From contig MCFH01000086.1 in NCBI GenBank assembly GCA_002104945.1, forward strand, positions 1-64,000: a stretch of DNA of 64,000 bases, written 5' to 3'. The position numbers and the translations under genes are program-made. Origin of the DNA: Piromyces finnis (lineage: Eukaryota; Neocallimastigomycota; Neocallimastigomycetes; Neocallimastigales; Neocallimastigaceae). Positions 1-12,796 of the stretch are shown in pieces (position 1 is the first letter of the stretch; every line of letters begins with the position of its first letter). The notes under the pieces were generated by a model that saw only the letters and a program-made list of their open reading frames with translations, made no database searches and was not told the origin of the DNA.

Positions 1-492
1 ACGTTCCGGATGACATTTAATGCAACCACCAATTTCTGTTGTTGGCTTATTTTCTAATATGTTATGCGGTTCTGTATCTTGATATGAATTAAGACAATAA
101 CGACAGTTTTTGATATTACTTCTTTGGCATGATGTATCAATATCTCGTTCTAATGTGTTGAAATCGTCAGCATAAGTAAATCCATGATCTCTAGTCCAAT
201 CTGTGCCCTTTACTCCTCGAAAATTTATTAATGTATTATGACCCCATTCAAAATTATTTTCGTATCTTCGGTTAAACTTTCCATCCTCTGAAAGTAATGG
301 TTTTGCTCGTTCGCGATTCTCTTTGAAAAATCTTTTTCTATCAATTTCATATTGTTGATTTTTTGTTATATGTAGCTTTTTTAAATTAATATTATCATTT
401 TTAGGTACATTAATAATATTATTACAATTAGAAGAAGGTTGTGATTTTACTTTAGGACTTTCTCTTTGAAAAAAATATTTTTGGAAATTCAT
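1..492 (-). CDS. Unrecognised protein with two CxxC pairs, N-terminal 164 codons (runs off left edge)
   Basis: An uninterrupted frame of 164 codons starts at the ATG at 492 and continues off the window edge without a stop. I do not recognise the family. The first 45 residues are basic and Asn-rich. A charged helix-like segment follows (about residues 46-65, rich in K, R and E), then an aromatic/charged region (about 78-112). At the edge are two cysteine pairs, C130-x2-C133 and C157-x2-C160 followed by His161, with a further Cys122. The spacing resembles a zinc-ribbon or treble-clef metal site, so a nucleic-acid or protein-binding zinc domain is possible but unproven. The ATG is the first in frame after A+T-rich DNA with stops. 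No intron is needed in the visible part. The C-terminal portion is not in the window. Confidence 0.6.
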   Translation of the reverse strand, partial: MNFQKYFFQRESPKVKSQPSSNCNNIINVPKNDNINLKKLHITKNQQYEIDRKRFFKENRERAKPLLSEDGKFNRRYENNFEWGHNTLINFRGVKGTDWTRDHGFTYADDFNTLERDIDTSCQRSNIKNCRYCLNSYQDTEPHNILENKPTTEIGGCIKCHPER

Positions 493-1155
493 TTTAAATA
501 TCAATTAAATAATTATAATTATATTATTTATTTAATAACATTTTAAATGCTCATATTTTATTACTAATGTATGTTATTTTGTTATTATTATTTTTTTTTA
601 TACAATTAATTTCCCATTAAATTATATAAAATAAAAAAAATTAAAATTTGTTTTAAATTTTCCGTATAAATTTTTAAGTATATTATTGTAAAAAAGTAAA
701 TTTAATATTAATGAAAAAATTTTTTTTAAAAAAAAATTTTAAATATATTTAAAAGATACATTAATTATTATATATAAAATATTAGATATGACTTGAATAG
801 TATAATATTTTATTAATGGCCTAAGGGGAATATAAATTTAATTACAAAAACTATCTTTATCATATTTCTTTGATGTAAATGCGGCTTTTAAATGAATTTT
901 TGAAATTATTGATATATATTATATATATTCTTTAAATTTATTATATAAAAAGTTTAAGAATAATACTATTTAAAAATATTTAAAAATTTTAATAAAGATT
1001 AATTATTTAAAATTCGTTATTATATACGAATTATCTATAACAAAAGATGTATTAAATACTAAAAAAATAATTTCTATTTACTTTTTTTTTTTTTTTTTTT
1101 TTAAATATAATGATATAATGATACGATAAAAAAAAGGTGGTTTAAAAATAGTATT

Positions 1156-1194
<39 letters not shown>

Positions 1195-1204
1195 TTTTAA
1201 TATA
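493..1204. other. Intergenic, A+T-rich, no gene seen
   Basis: Upstream flank of the left-edge gene and downstream flank of the metalloprotease gene. It contains homopolymer T runs at about 1081-1102 and 1157-1190. I see no ORF, RNA gene or clear regulatory element. Confidence 0.6.
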
Positions 1205-3032
1205 TTAAAAGTAATAAATATAAAGTGAAATTAATAAAACTAAAATATTTAATTTAATGGTATTATTGAATTTATAAGTATTAGAAGAATTTTCTGTATT
1301 AATGTTAGCGACAACTGCATGACTATAGAAATTTTCTATGTTTTTAGGTTCTTCAGCAATATTCCATCCAATTTCTTTTAAGATTTTTAAAACATTTGGA
1401 CCTATGGCACCATATGGATTATTGTTACCATATTTCCAGTACATTGAATTTAATGTTCTACCTTGCAGTGGTGATACATCCGAAATCATAATAAAATCAG
1501 GTCTATTATAATTATATACAAAATATTGTTACATATAAATGTTAATTATTTACAATATATTTTCAAAAATATTACTATATTTAATAATCCTTACGTGTAT
1601 TTATAATCATCACTTAAATGTGCTATAGATGTGCCTTGCAAAAATTCTTTATTTTTAGTATAAAGAACAATTTTATCACCTAAAGAAGTTTGAAAAACTA
1701 ATGAACCTGCTTCATTAGATGCAACATCTAAAATATTTTTAGCGGCTTGATATGGTTTTTCAGAACGAATAAATTCATTATGGTATTGTAATGGCGATAA
1801 TAGCCCTGAAGCTGTGAACTTTATGATATCCTTATTATAATCATTTAATGAAATATTATTTTTTGTGGATACTACATTTTTATCAAAAATTTGAATTGAT
1901 CTCCAATTAGATACATATGTATTATTAGTTAATGATAAACCTGGTGATAAAAAGTCTTGATCATCAATAACTTTTGCAACTAATGAAAAATATTTTTGAA
2001 AAGCAGTTGCAAATCCTAGACCATGAATTAATTCGTGTATTACAACATATTCAAAATCAATTTGTCCATCTTCAATAATATCATCACCCTATAATTTATT
2101 ATTAATATTATATAATATTATATTATTATATATTTGATATAAGTTTATTATAAAATCAAAAACCAAAATAAAATTAAATGAAAAAAAAAAAAAAAAACAT
2201 ACTGAAAAGTAGAATGAATAATCTGAGTTAAAATCTGAAGTAATATCAGTTGAAAGATAGATACCAATATCATCCATTTGTTTAACTAACGGCTACAATA
2301 AATATTTTTGTTAGAAATAATAATTTTGATATATTTATTGATATTTTTAATACATTATTGATATATAATAATTACCTGTGGATATAAATATTTTGTACCA
2401 TTGTTATTTAAAATATGGTATGCAGAAGCTGCAGCTGATCCTATTGAAGAGCTATTAGTACAATAGCTTTCACCTTTAATTTTACAGAAGCTATATAGTG
2501 AAGCTTGAACGATAATAGGTGTTTTAATTTTTAACGCAATAGCAATTTTTTGGGTTGCACGCTCAAAAGTATTCTTTGCTTTTTCACATATATTTGGTGT
2601 TTCAGAACAGTAAAATTGTATATCGAATGCTGATGTTACAGTTATTGATTCATCATCTAAATTAAAATCAGTAGCATTCATTATATTTTTGTTATATGAA
2701 ATAAAACCAGTTTTATCTATTTCTCCCATATTATTTATATCAAGTTTTTCATTTTCTAAGTGGTGTCTTTCGCCATCGTTATAATTGATTTTTACTTTAA
2801 ATTTATCACGATGTGAACGTTTAATTTTATTTTGTATTTTTGGTATATCTTCTGGACAAACAATATTATAATTATGACTACCATGTCCAACACCCGTTAA
2901 TGAATCTTCATCTAAAACATATATTGGATCCTTTCCATCTTTACATTGTGATAAATCATTTAATTGAGCAAAGACTTTTATTGCTATTATATTTGATAAT
3001 AATATAAATAATTTTTTATAAAAAATATTCAT
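1205..3032 (-). CDS. Secreted, probably GPI-anchored HExxH zinc metalloprotease
   Basis: Four exons give a continuous 512-residue protein: 3032-2376, 2292-2203, 2088-1595 and 1502-1205 (introns GT-AG, 83, 114 and 92 nt). Residues 1-22 form a secretion signal with a hydrophobic core. The catalytic motif HELIHGLGF lies near the start of exon 3. Further downstream come a HLSDDY segment, which may carry the third zinc ligand, and TPDFIM, which may be the Met-turn. Both resemble the layout of uncharacterised fungal HExxHGLGF proteins. Seven cysteines lie in the pro/N-terminal part. The C-terminus is an Asn/Ser/Thr stretch followed by a hydrophobic tail ending at the stop (LNILVLLISLYIYYF), the usual form of a GPI-attachment signal. 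The likely role is extracellular or cell-surface proteolysis. The exact peptidase family (metzincin-like) is inferred, not proven. Confidence 0.75.
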
Positions 3033-4948
3033 ATTTTCTTATTTCTATATTTAATTTAGGATTTTACTTGTTTTAAATGTCAAAGAATTTATTTATTGGA
3101 AAAAATATTTATTTATTAATATAAATAATAATATCATTATTTGTTCTAATATGTAAAACTTATAGATTTTTTTTTTTTTTTTAAATATAATTGTTTTTTA
3201 AAAATATTACTATATTTTTAAATTATATTTTTGGATATTTTTTTAATAGTAAACTTTCAAGAAATATACAATTATTATTATTATTATTATTATTAAAACA
3301 GCCTGAGAATATATATTATTAAATTAGTGAATGAAACTGTTTGCAAATTTGAAAAATATAAAAAGCATAATTAAATTGAAAAATATAATTAAATATTAAA
3401 ATATTAAATAATTATTAATAAATAATATGATATATTATTATAAAAATTTTTTTACGCAAATAAATATATATTATTATTTTTTACTTCTTGATTTTCTTAA
3501 AATGATAAATATGCAATATTTTAATCTATCCTTTTATGACTGTTTTTTTTTTTTAATAATGTTGAATAATAAAATTATCAATTAATTTTTTTTTAAAAGA
3601 GAGGCAATAATAATTATTTGACCCTATTTTTTTTTTTTATAATAAAAGATGAAATATTAAGAAAAAACTAAAAAATGAAAAAATGAAAATGAAAAGTTTA
3701 ATCATTATTAAAATCTTTTTTTTAATAATTAATATAAATATTACAAAATTATTAATATATTAAATATATATTTAAAATATATTCATTTAAGTAAATAATA
3801 GTAAATGATAAAGTTATTACTAGAGAAATTTTTTTATTAATAATATATAAATTGTATTATCAAGTATATTAAGTAGGTATAATTTTAATTATATATTTAA
3901 TTTATTATAATATATTATGATTAATTAGTAAATTCAATTAAATAGGCAATATATAACAATAAATAATAAATATTATGTTTTATAATACAGAATTAATAAT
4001 ATAATAATAAATAAATAAATAATTCAGAGAATATATTTATTTATATATAATGATGTTTTTTTATATTTCGGTAAATATTAACTTTAATTGGTTTTTCAGT
4101 GTATACATATTATAATTATGGTTGAGGTATGAAAATCTGTATAAATCTTCAAAAATTTGGTTAAATATAAATTAGTGTTATAAATTTTATTTAATAAGCT
4201 TTATGTAAAAGGAATAAAAGAATGAAATGGCTTGTTGGGAGATTCATTATATATATTATTAAATTTAAAAGAAATAAATGTAGAATAATTAACTTATTTT
4301 ATTAGTATTTAAAATATTTATAAGAAAAAGTGTGTATTTTGTTAATTATAATTTTATTATATTTATGACTTAAAAGTACTATTTATACTTCAAAATATAA
4401 TTTTAATTATTTTTAATGGATTATAATAAATTCGATGTTATAAATTAATTATTATTATATAAATCAATTATATTTTTGTATTTCACATTAAAACTAAAGG
4501 ATTAAGTCAATAACTTTAAAATTAAAAAATATTAATGAATTTTACTATATAAATAAATTTGACAGTACATCAATTTTTGAAACCGGAAAATTTTATTAAA
4601 AATTTAATGGAGAAAATAATAATTTAATTAAGTTTTTATTTCAGAACTTTTAATTTGTTGTACTACATTCTAAACTTTTTTGAAAATTATAAATTTATTT
4701 ATAATTATTATTTTTTGAAAAAATATTTTTATTACTAAAAAAATAAATTAAAATATTTTAATATACAAAATTAATAGTAAATTTTATTTATTTATTTATT
4801 TATTTATTAAATTAACTATAAAATGAAATATATAATAAATAGAGTAATTAACATAATAAACCATATATTAATGAGAAAATTATGAAGATAATAATAGTAA
4901 AATAAAAGAGAAATAAATTTATTTTAATGATAACTTAAATTTATTGCT
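3033..4948. other. Intergenic, very A+T-rich
   Basis: 1.9 kb between two genes on the minus strand. It holds short poly(T) runs and an (ATT)n tract near 3270-3295. I see no ORF, RNA gene or recognisable transposon. Confidence 0.6.
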
Positions 4949-7900
4949 TTAAATCATCATATCATCATCATCACCAGTAGAGACCCATTTGATTTCTTTT
5001 CCATTTTTACTTAATTGCCATACATTAATCATTGAATACTTAGTAATACATTCACGGAGTTCTCTTTCACCCCAACCACGACTACGAACACGATCTAATA
5101 CAGATTGGAAACTATTATTTTAAAGGATAAAATCAATATAATAATTTAAAAAGAAGCAAATTAAAATTAATCATTAATTGATAAAAATATGTTTTTTTTG
5201 TAAAGAATATATATATTATTATAGAATGATTTTTATTTTTTAGTGTTTAAAATCTTACCTTAAGTTTTGAATACTACCGTTTGGTGCTCTTGCCATATCA
5301 CGACAAATTGAATAAATAGCATCTGAACTTGGTAAACGACTGTAATAAAGAGCAACCATATATTATTAAATTAATAAAATATACATATTACTGATTATTT
5401 ATTGTAAAAAAAAAAAAAATACTAAATTAAAATTTTACCTTGTATTGTTACCCTTTGCATTGCGAAGACTTTCTTTACTTATTTGAATTAATCTTAAAGC
5501 TTCTTCAACATCTTCATTGGTAACTTCATTAGAGAATCTTACTCTTGCCTTATTATTATTATTATTATTATTATTATTTTTATAAGAAGTATAAGAAACA
5601 AATAATAAATCACAATAAATCTTTTTATTATATTATATATGTAATAATATTTAATTAATACTCACTAAAGCAGAAGAAAGACGAATTACACTTAATAAAG
5701 TACGAGCACAAGTATATTGGAAGTCATCTTCATTATCTGGTTCAATTCTTTTTTGGATATATAAATTAGTAATAAATTCACCAACAGCTGGAGAGATAGT
5801 TGGATAGAATGTACGAGCCCTGGCAATATAATGTCTATAAAAGATACAATAATATTTAATAAAAATTAACAATCTTTTTTTTATTTTATTTTTAAAAAAG
5901 AATGTTACAAACCTTATTACATTAGAATCAATTATTAAATCTTCATTTTCTTTTTTTGGAGCTGAATTATGAATGTGAACATAACCAATATGTTGAGCTA
6001 ATCTATTATTTGGAATAGATAATATTAGCAAATTGAAATTATATATTATAATTATTTATTTCAAAGATTTTTAAATAGCTTACCTGTGATCTTCATTAAT
6101 ATTTGGTGTATCTAAAATTAAAAATAATAAATCAAATCTACTTAGTAAAGCAGCTGGAAGATTGATATTTTCAGATGGTTTTCTATTTGGATTATATCTT
6201 CCAAAGGCGGGATTAGCTGCAGCTAAAATAGAAGTTCTAGCATTTAATGTAGTAGTAATACCAGCTTTACTAATACTAATAGTTTGCTGTTCCATTACTT
6301 CATGAATGGCAGTACGATCATCTTCATCCATCTTGTCAAATTCATCAATACAAGCAATACCATTATCTGCAAGAACTAAAGCACCACCCTCTAAAACCAT
6401 TTCATCTGTTACTGGATCACGCATAACACTAGCAGTTAAACCAACACCAGAACTACCTCTACCTGTAGTATAAACACCGCGAGGTGCTGATTTACTAATA
6501 TATTTTAAGAGTTGGGACTTGGCAACACCAGGATCACCCATTAAACAAATATTAATATCACCACGAATTTTCATACCATCACCAGTTTCTTTACTGGCAC
6601 CACCAATAAGTAAAAGAAGAAGAGCTTTCTTAACATCCTCATGACCATAAATTTCAGGTGCAATACTACTGGCAAGACGATTGTAAACGTCTGGATCATT
6701 ACCTAATTGATTAATTGTTTCTTCCATTTCAGGAGTAGAATCCATTTGATTATATTGTTTTTTAAGTGAGTAAACATATTGTGCTTCTAAATAGGTATCT
6801 GTAATTAAACCAGCTCTTATTGCTCTAAAACCTACATATGGTAATGGAAGGAAAATACCAGAAATATAAACGGAATCTCCTGGGTTAACGGTACGTACTT
6901 GGTTTTGGAATAAATAAACAGTCATAGTTCTTGGAATATGACCCATTGGAACTTGGTCAGTCTACAAATGAATATTTATATTGATATTTTTATAATTTTT
7001 AATAATATATTTGAATCATTATTATTATAATTAAATATTATTTCCATGTGAATATGAATTGATTATATATATATTAATATAATAATAATTAAATAATAAT
7101 AATAGTAATAATAAAAAAACAATATATGCATTTTAATTACCATTTCTTGAATTTTTACTTCTTGAAATCTTAAGAATTTTGAGGCACGTGTTTGTTGGTG
7201 TAAACTACCCTTGAAATTATTAGTTTTACAATATGCACTAGAACATTCAACTTCAGGAGTAAATTGGCGAGAAGTAACCTAACATTAATATTATTTGAAT
7301 AATTAAATAATTGCATAAAAACCAATAATACATTTGATTAATTAATTTTTATTAATATTTGAAATTATTATACTTTGTATAAATGAATTTCATACTTCTT
7401 GAAAAACTTCACAACCACATCTATCACAAATATATGCATTAACAGCTAAGAATGGTTTAACATCACTAACTCTTGTTACAATACCACTAACAGTAATTAA
7501 ATGTCCAACGTATGAACCTTTAACATTTCTAATAATCATTGGCTTGGTATTAGTTAAGGGTTTAATATATAATGAGCTTTTATATTAATGTTAATATGTT
7601 AATTGATTGAAACTAGTTATATTATTATTTTAAATTATTAGATAAATTGTTATAATATTTTATCATTCTTTTAACTATTATAGTATTAGAATAATAAAAC
7701 GTGGTATAATTTATCTTGATATGTTGAATACTTTTTTTTTTTTTGAGTTATATAAATATATATAAATATATATAAAAGAAATTACTATCTTCTAGTTAAA
7801 ATAGCCGGTATATTGGTTGTTTCTGGATTTTCTTGTCTTTTTCTGTGATACATAATAACATCTAATGGTTCACTTTCTTCATTAATCTGAAATGTATTTT

Positions 7901-8783
7901 AAATATTTGAATTTAATATTAATTTTATAATATATGTACATATTTTCGGATTCCTGTTAAATTTTTATTTATTTCTTATATTAATTGCCAATTTAATTTC
8001 AAATCAATTATTTTCGATTCTTACTTCCATTTCAGTTTCTGGCATTAATTTATCTACTACTTTTGAAAAGATATCAATATATCTTTTAGTATTTTTTGTA
8101 ATATTGTCTAAAAATCCGTTAAATTTATCAGTATTAGTGGAATCAATGAACTATAATGATATTATAAAAAAATTTAATAATGAAAAATTATAAATGACAC
8201 ATTCATATTTTTTTTATTCCTATAATAAAATTAAATCAATTATTTAAATATTATAATTACTCTTTTTAAATCATCAAGTTCAATAGTAATGGAATCACGT
8301 TGACGTTGGGAAATTTCTTTCTATTATTTAATAAAACAAAAAAGATAAATTTAAATTATTATGTTAAAGTAGCTTGATTAATTGAGAAATTCTAATATTA
8401 AATTTAAAATCTTAATTTTATATAAATTACAATTTGTTCCATATATTTAACAGTTGGCTTTTGAGATCCACTAACTGGATCTTGATATTTTTCTAAAAAT
8501 TGAGTTGCACGCTCTTTTTTTTATATAAATCATTTTATATTGTAAGAGATTTTTTATTCCATTTGGATTAATTTATTTTATTTGAATATTAAATAATTGT
8601 AATATATCAAATTCATTATATTCAATAATTGTATTAAATAAATGAAAAGAAATAATTTGTAGATTACAGAATTATCAAATACAACATATAAATTAAAAAT
8701 GTTCATTTTATATATTGGGTTCGTAAATATATATAAAAAAAATAATCTTAGATTAATAATTTTATTTAATTTTTCATTTACTG

Positions 8784-8822
<39 letters not shown>

Positions 8823-8926
8823 ATAATAATAATAATAGTAATAATAAATATATAAAGAAGAAAATTAAAGATATTACCAACTTCTGTATGATAATTAATA
8901 CCAATTCGAACAATTGAAGTAGCCAT
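4949..8926 (-). CDS. MCM7: DNA replication licensing factor MCM7
   Basis: Subunit of the hexameric MCM2-7 replicative DNA helicase (nucleus). Thirteen exons assemble in frame to 742 residues: 8926-8878, 8513-8431, 8320-8261, 8150-8025, 7886-7786, 7576-7396, 7278-7141, 6961-6084, 6002-5913, 5834-5666, 5548-5439, 5339-5259, 5111-4949. The zinc site is CDRCGC (about 192-197) plus CSSAYC (212-217), with the MCM7-type C-x4-C second pair. The AAA+ core lies mostly in exon 8: Walker A GDPGVAKS (388-395), Walker B IDEFDKM (451-457) and arginine finger SRFD (520-523). The segments [15 protein letters not shown] and [15 protein letters not shown] identify MCM7 rather than another paralogue. The C-terminal winged-helix region ends in an acidic GDDDDMMI tail. 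Human MCM7 is 719 residues, so this is full length. Intron 1 carries a trinucleotide microsatellite. The gene is divergent from the neighbouring peptidase gene. Confidence 0.95.
8780..8846. repeat. (TAC)n/(TAA)n microsatellite in MCM7 intron 1
   Basis: About a dozen uninterrupted ACT/TAC units on the plus strand run into TAA/ATA units. The tract lies entirely inside the 363-nt first intron of MCM7 (8877-8514). It creates spurious ORFs rich in Thr/Asn on one strand and Leu/Val on the other. Confidence 0.9.
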
Positions 8927-9687
8927 TTCTAGTTAAATTAAGGATATAATGAAAGCAGGAAAGATAATAATATACAATAAATAATATTCAAATTCTAAAT
9001 AAAAATAATAACCAATAGTAATGATAAACTATTATTAAAATATATTTAAACAATTTTTTTTTTTTTAAATTATATTTTATATATTTTATTATTAAAGCTT
9101 TAAACTTAAAAAAAAATTATTTTTTGTTTGAAAAGATCTAATTTTAATTAATTTGTAGAAAATTATCATTATTTTTTAATAAATTTTAAGTTGATTGGTC
9201 ATTATTAAGCATGTAGAATGTAATGTAATTAGTTTCAATACTCATAAATGATTTATAGAAAGAGAAATAATTAGTTTTAAATTAGTATTTGAAAGTAAAT
9301 GATATTTTTAAATGTTTTTTTATTATTATATCTTAATAAAAATCCATTTTTGATTATTTAAAAGCTATTATATCATTAATAATTATATGGTTTTGAAGGT
9401 AGTGTTCAGTAATACATCATTTTTTAAAAATTATAAGGAATAATTATTTTTAAAATTTATTTTAAATTTTATTATATAAAAATTTAAAAATTTATCCAAT
9501 ACAAATAACAAATATAAAAAAAGTTTTATTTCATTTTATTCTATTTTTTTTTAAAAAAAATATTGAACAATTGAATAAATTTTTATTTAAAGAATTTTTA
9601 ATTAAACTTTTGTGTTCTGTTAATAAACAAATTAATTAATATAGTTTTATTAGAAGATATATATCAAAATTTAAATAGTGATATAAA
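8927..9687. promoter_or_regulatory. Divergent intergenic region between MCM7 and the Icp55-like gene
   Basis: 761 bp separate the two start codons, so both promoters must lie here or extend into it. The sequence is almost pure A+T with T runs near 9055-9066 and 9546-9560. I cannot point to a specific TATA box or factor site. Confidence 0.4.
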
Positions 9688-12600
9688 ATGTCGTTGGTAA
9701 TATACTTTCATATAAAGCAATTTCAAAATTAAAATTTTAAAAATACAATAATAAATTTATATTTATGAATGATAATAAAGTGAATATATCATGACATATA
9801 ACAAATTATTAATAAGATATAATATAAAAACATAAAAACATTATATTAATTATGTACAATAAATTTAAAATTTATATAAAATATAGATTTTAACAAATTT
9901 TAATTCTTCGCAACAATTTCTTCCATATATTGATAATTTGAAAAGGAAATTATTTTTAAATAAATGTACGGGAAGAAATACAGTAATAAATTTACCAAAA
10001 ACACCTTTAGTGTTATCCAATTCACATTCTATTAGCATCGTGTCAAAAAATGAAGTTAAAGAAAATATTGGTCAAATATCGTCCTTTACCCATCCTGAAT
10101 TAATCAAATCATTAGAAAGTATAGTATAATATTATATATATTGATATATTGTGGATTGTTTTATTTAGCGTATTATTTATTTGTCTTTAATATTAATTTA
10201 AAAAATTAATTTAAAATGATATTGAATGTAATATTTATTAATATTAATTGTATTTATTGTAAGTAAATAATAATATAAAATATAAAGCATTTATAGCAAT
10301 TGAAAATGTTTTTTTTTTTTTAAAAAAAAAAATTAATATGAATTAATTAATAATGCTTTTATAATTTTTAAAACTACTTATTATGGTCAATTATATATAT
10401 AATGATAAAAATATAAATAAAATTCATAAATTATAAACATTAATATTAAAACTAATTGATAAATTATTGTAGTTACACCGGGGGTTTCTTCACTTCAATA
10501 TGAATTTCATAGAGCAAAGCTTATTGAAGAGATACCAAATCATAGTATAGTTGTTATTAGTGGTTATGGTTTAAGATATATGACTAAAGGAATATTGTAA
10601 GACAATAGGAATAAAGTGAATTTTTTTCTTAATATATGTTATTATTAAATAAAAAAATACATTTTTTAATAAATTATGTAGTTATAAATTCCATCAAAAT
10701 ACCGATTTTTTATATTTAACTGGTTTTAATCAGCCGGATGGTGCTGTTATTTTAGGTAATATATTTAATATTTTTATTAAATATTCAGTATGATTTATAA
10801 TACAGTATGCTAATGTAATACCTTTTTTATATCCTTATATAATAATAATGATAATAATAATTGGCTATCAAATATATGAATAGAAAAAGATATTAGTTTA
10901 CCGAGAAAATATAAAATGACATTTTTCTGTCTTCCAAAAAATAAAAAGTTAGAAAGATGGGATGGGCCTAGATGTGGTTTAAATAATGCTATTAAATATT
11001 TTAAAGCTGATGAAGTAATTGAAATATTAATGAAATATTGAAAGAATATATATTATTTTAATAATATAAATATATAGATATAATTAATTCATTAACTTTG
11101 TTTCTATTAATAATACTTTTAATATATCAATTTATATTTAAAAATAATTAAAACGCATACATATATATTATACAAGGCTTTTCCAATTAATCAATTTAAT
11201 AAAAAACTACAAGAAATTGTAAATAAAAAATTACAAACAATTAAAGATTTTCCAACTATATATTCTAATATTTTTATCAAAGTTAATGTTGTTGATTCAA
11301 CATTGCCAGAAAAACAGCAAATTGTCGATACTTTTAATTATAGCTCTACTGCTTCAACCATGTCAGTTGGAAATACAGATCCTGATGCTAGTGATCAAAT
11401 GGCTACATTATCGAGCTATTTACGTAAGATAACATTAAAAATACCAAAGAATCGTTGGCCAACAGAGTCTTCTCCATATTCCAGAAACCCAGATGTTATT
11501 AAATCTATTATTCCATTAATTAGTAATTTTCGTTTAATAAAATCATCTTATGAGATTGATCTTTTGAAAAAAGTTGGAGATATTACAGGTGAAGCCTTTA
11601 TTGAGGTAAAAAATAAAAAATAATATTAAATAAAGAAAATAAATAGAATTAGCAATTTAGTATTTATATATAATTTCAATTGCTATTAATTCTTATATAT
11701 ATAAAAATAAAAGACTTTTAAAGGAACAAAACCAGGATTATATGAAAATCATTTAGAAGCAATTTTTGAATTCAATGTTAAATATCGTAATGCACAGTTT
11801 TTATCCTATATTCCAGTTGTTGCCAGTGGTAAAAACTCACTTTTTATGCATTATGTTGATAATAATTGTAAATTAAATGATGGTGATCTTATACTTATGG
11901 ATGCGGGTGCAGTTAGTATATTATTTTTAAAAATCTTAATATTTTCAACATTTAAAGTATTAAATTGAAATATGATATTTTATTCATATATAATATTTTT
12001 ATTTTTTATATTATATATAGGAATTAAATCATTATGTTAGTGATGTGACAAGAACTTGGCCAGTTAATGGAACCTTTTCAAAACCACAAAGAAAAATATA
12101 CCAATTATTATTGGATATTCAAAAAATGTGTATAAATGTAACATTATTAAAAGAAAAATGCTAACTTTAAAAATAAGTTATTTAATGAATTTGTTTAATT
12201 TATTTTCCTTTTAATTATTTTTATAATTTTTAATTGCTTATTTATTAAGATGTGTACTGTAAAATCGGGAAATACATTAAACAGAATTCATCAACGTTTT
12301 CTTGATATATTAGCCAAGGAATTATCAAAAGTCTTCAATAGACAAGTTTCATGGATGGTAATATTATGTTTTTTTATTTTTTATTTTTTATTTTTTTGAT
12401 ACATATTAAAATTAAAATTAATTAAATAGGAAACAAATGATATATGTCCACATCATATTGGTCATTATATGGGAATGGACGTTCATGATACAGAAGATAT
12501 ATCAAGATCATTACCTTTGAAGGAAGGGATGGTGATAACAATAGGTAAATAACATAAATAATATGCAAACAAATATAAAAAGTCAGTATCATTTTTTTTT

Positions 12601-12796
12601 TTAAAAAAAAAATTTCTAAATTCTTAAATATTTTGAAATAAATATAATAGAACCAGGTATTTATATTCCATATGATGACCGCTATCCAAAAGAATATCAA
12701 GGAATTGGTATAAGAATTGAAGATGATATAGTAGTCGGTAGTAAAAAACCAATTAATTTAACTAAATCTGTTCCAAAAGAAGTAATTATTATTTGA
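9688..12796 (+). CDS. ICP55: Intermediate cleaving peptidase Icp55 / Xaa-Pro aminopeptidase 3
   Basis: M24B metallopeptidase that trims one residue from imported organellar proteins after presequence removal. Eleven exons give 560 residues: 9688-9696, 9887-10118, 10473-10596, 10682-10755, 10884-11014, 11177-11605, 11714-11911, 12021-12137, 12250-12357, 12430-12544, 12651-12796. The N-terminal domain has the family hallmarks GQ..SFTHPEL, the [13 protein letters not shown] segment and [13 protein letters not shown]. All five dinuclear metal ligands are present: D396 (LMDAGA), D407 ([13 protein letters not shown]), H486 ([10 protein letters not shown]), E513 (TIEPGIY) and E536 (RIEDDIVV). The domain order matches human XPNPEP3. 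An insertion rich in S/T/D lies around 11330-11410. The 9-nt first exon (MSL) is my best guess at the start; exon 2 is open back to the acceptor at 9886 and has no in-frame ATG. In an anaerobic fungus the target would be the hydrogenosome. Confidence 0.9.

Noticed and set aside
8578-8917. Overlapping ORFs with poly-Val/Leu or poly-Thr/Asn
   Set aside because: They are translations of the TAC/TAA microsatellite inside MCM7 intron 1.
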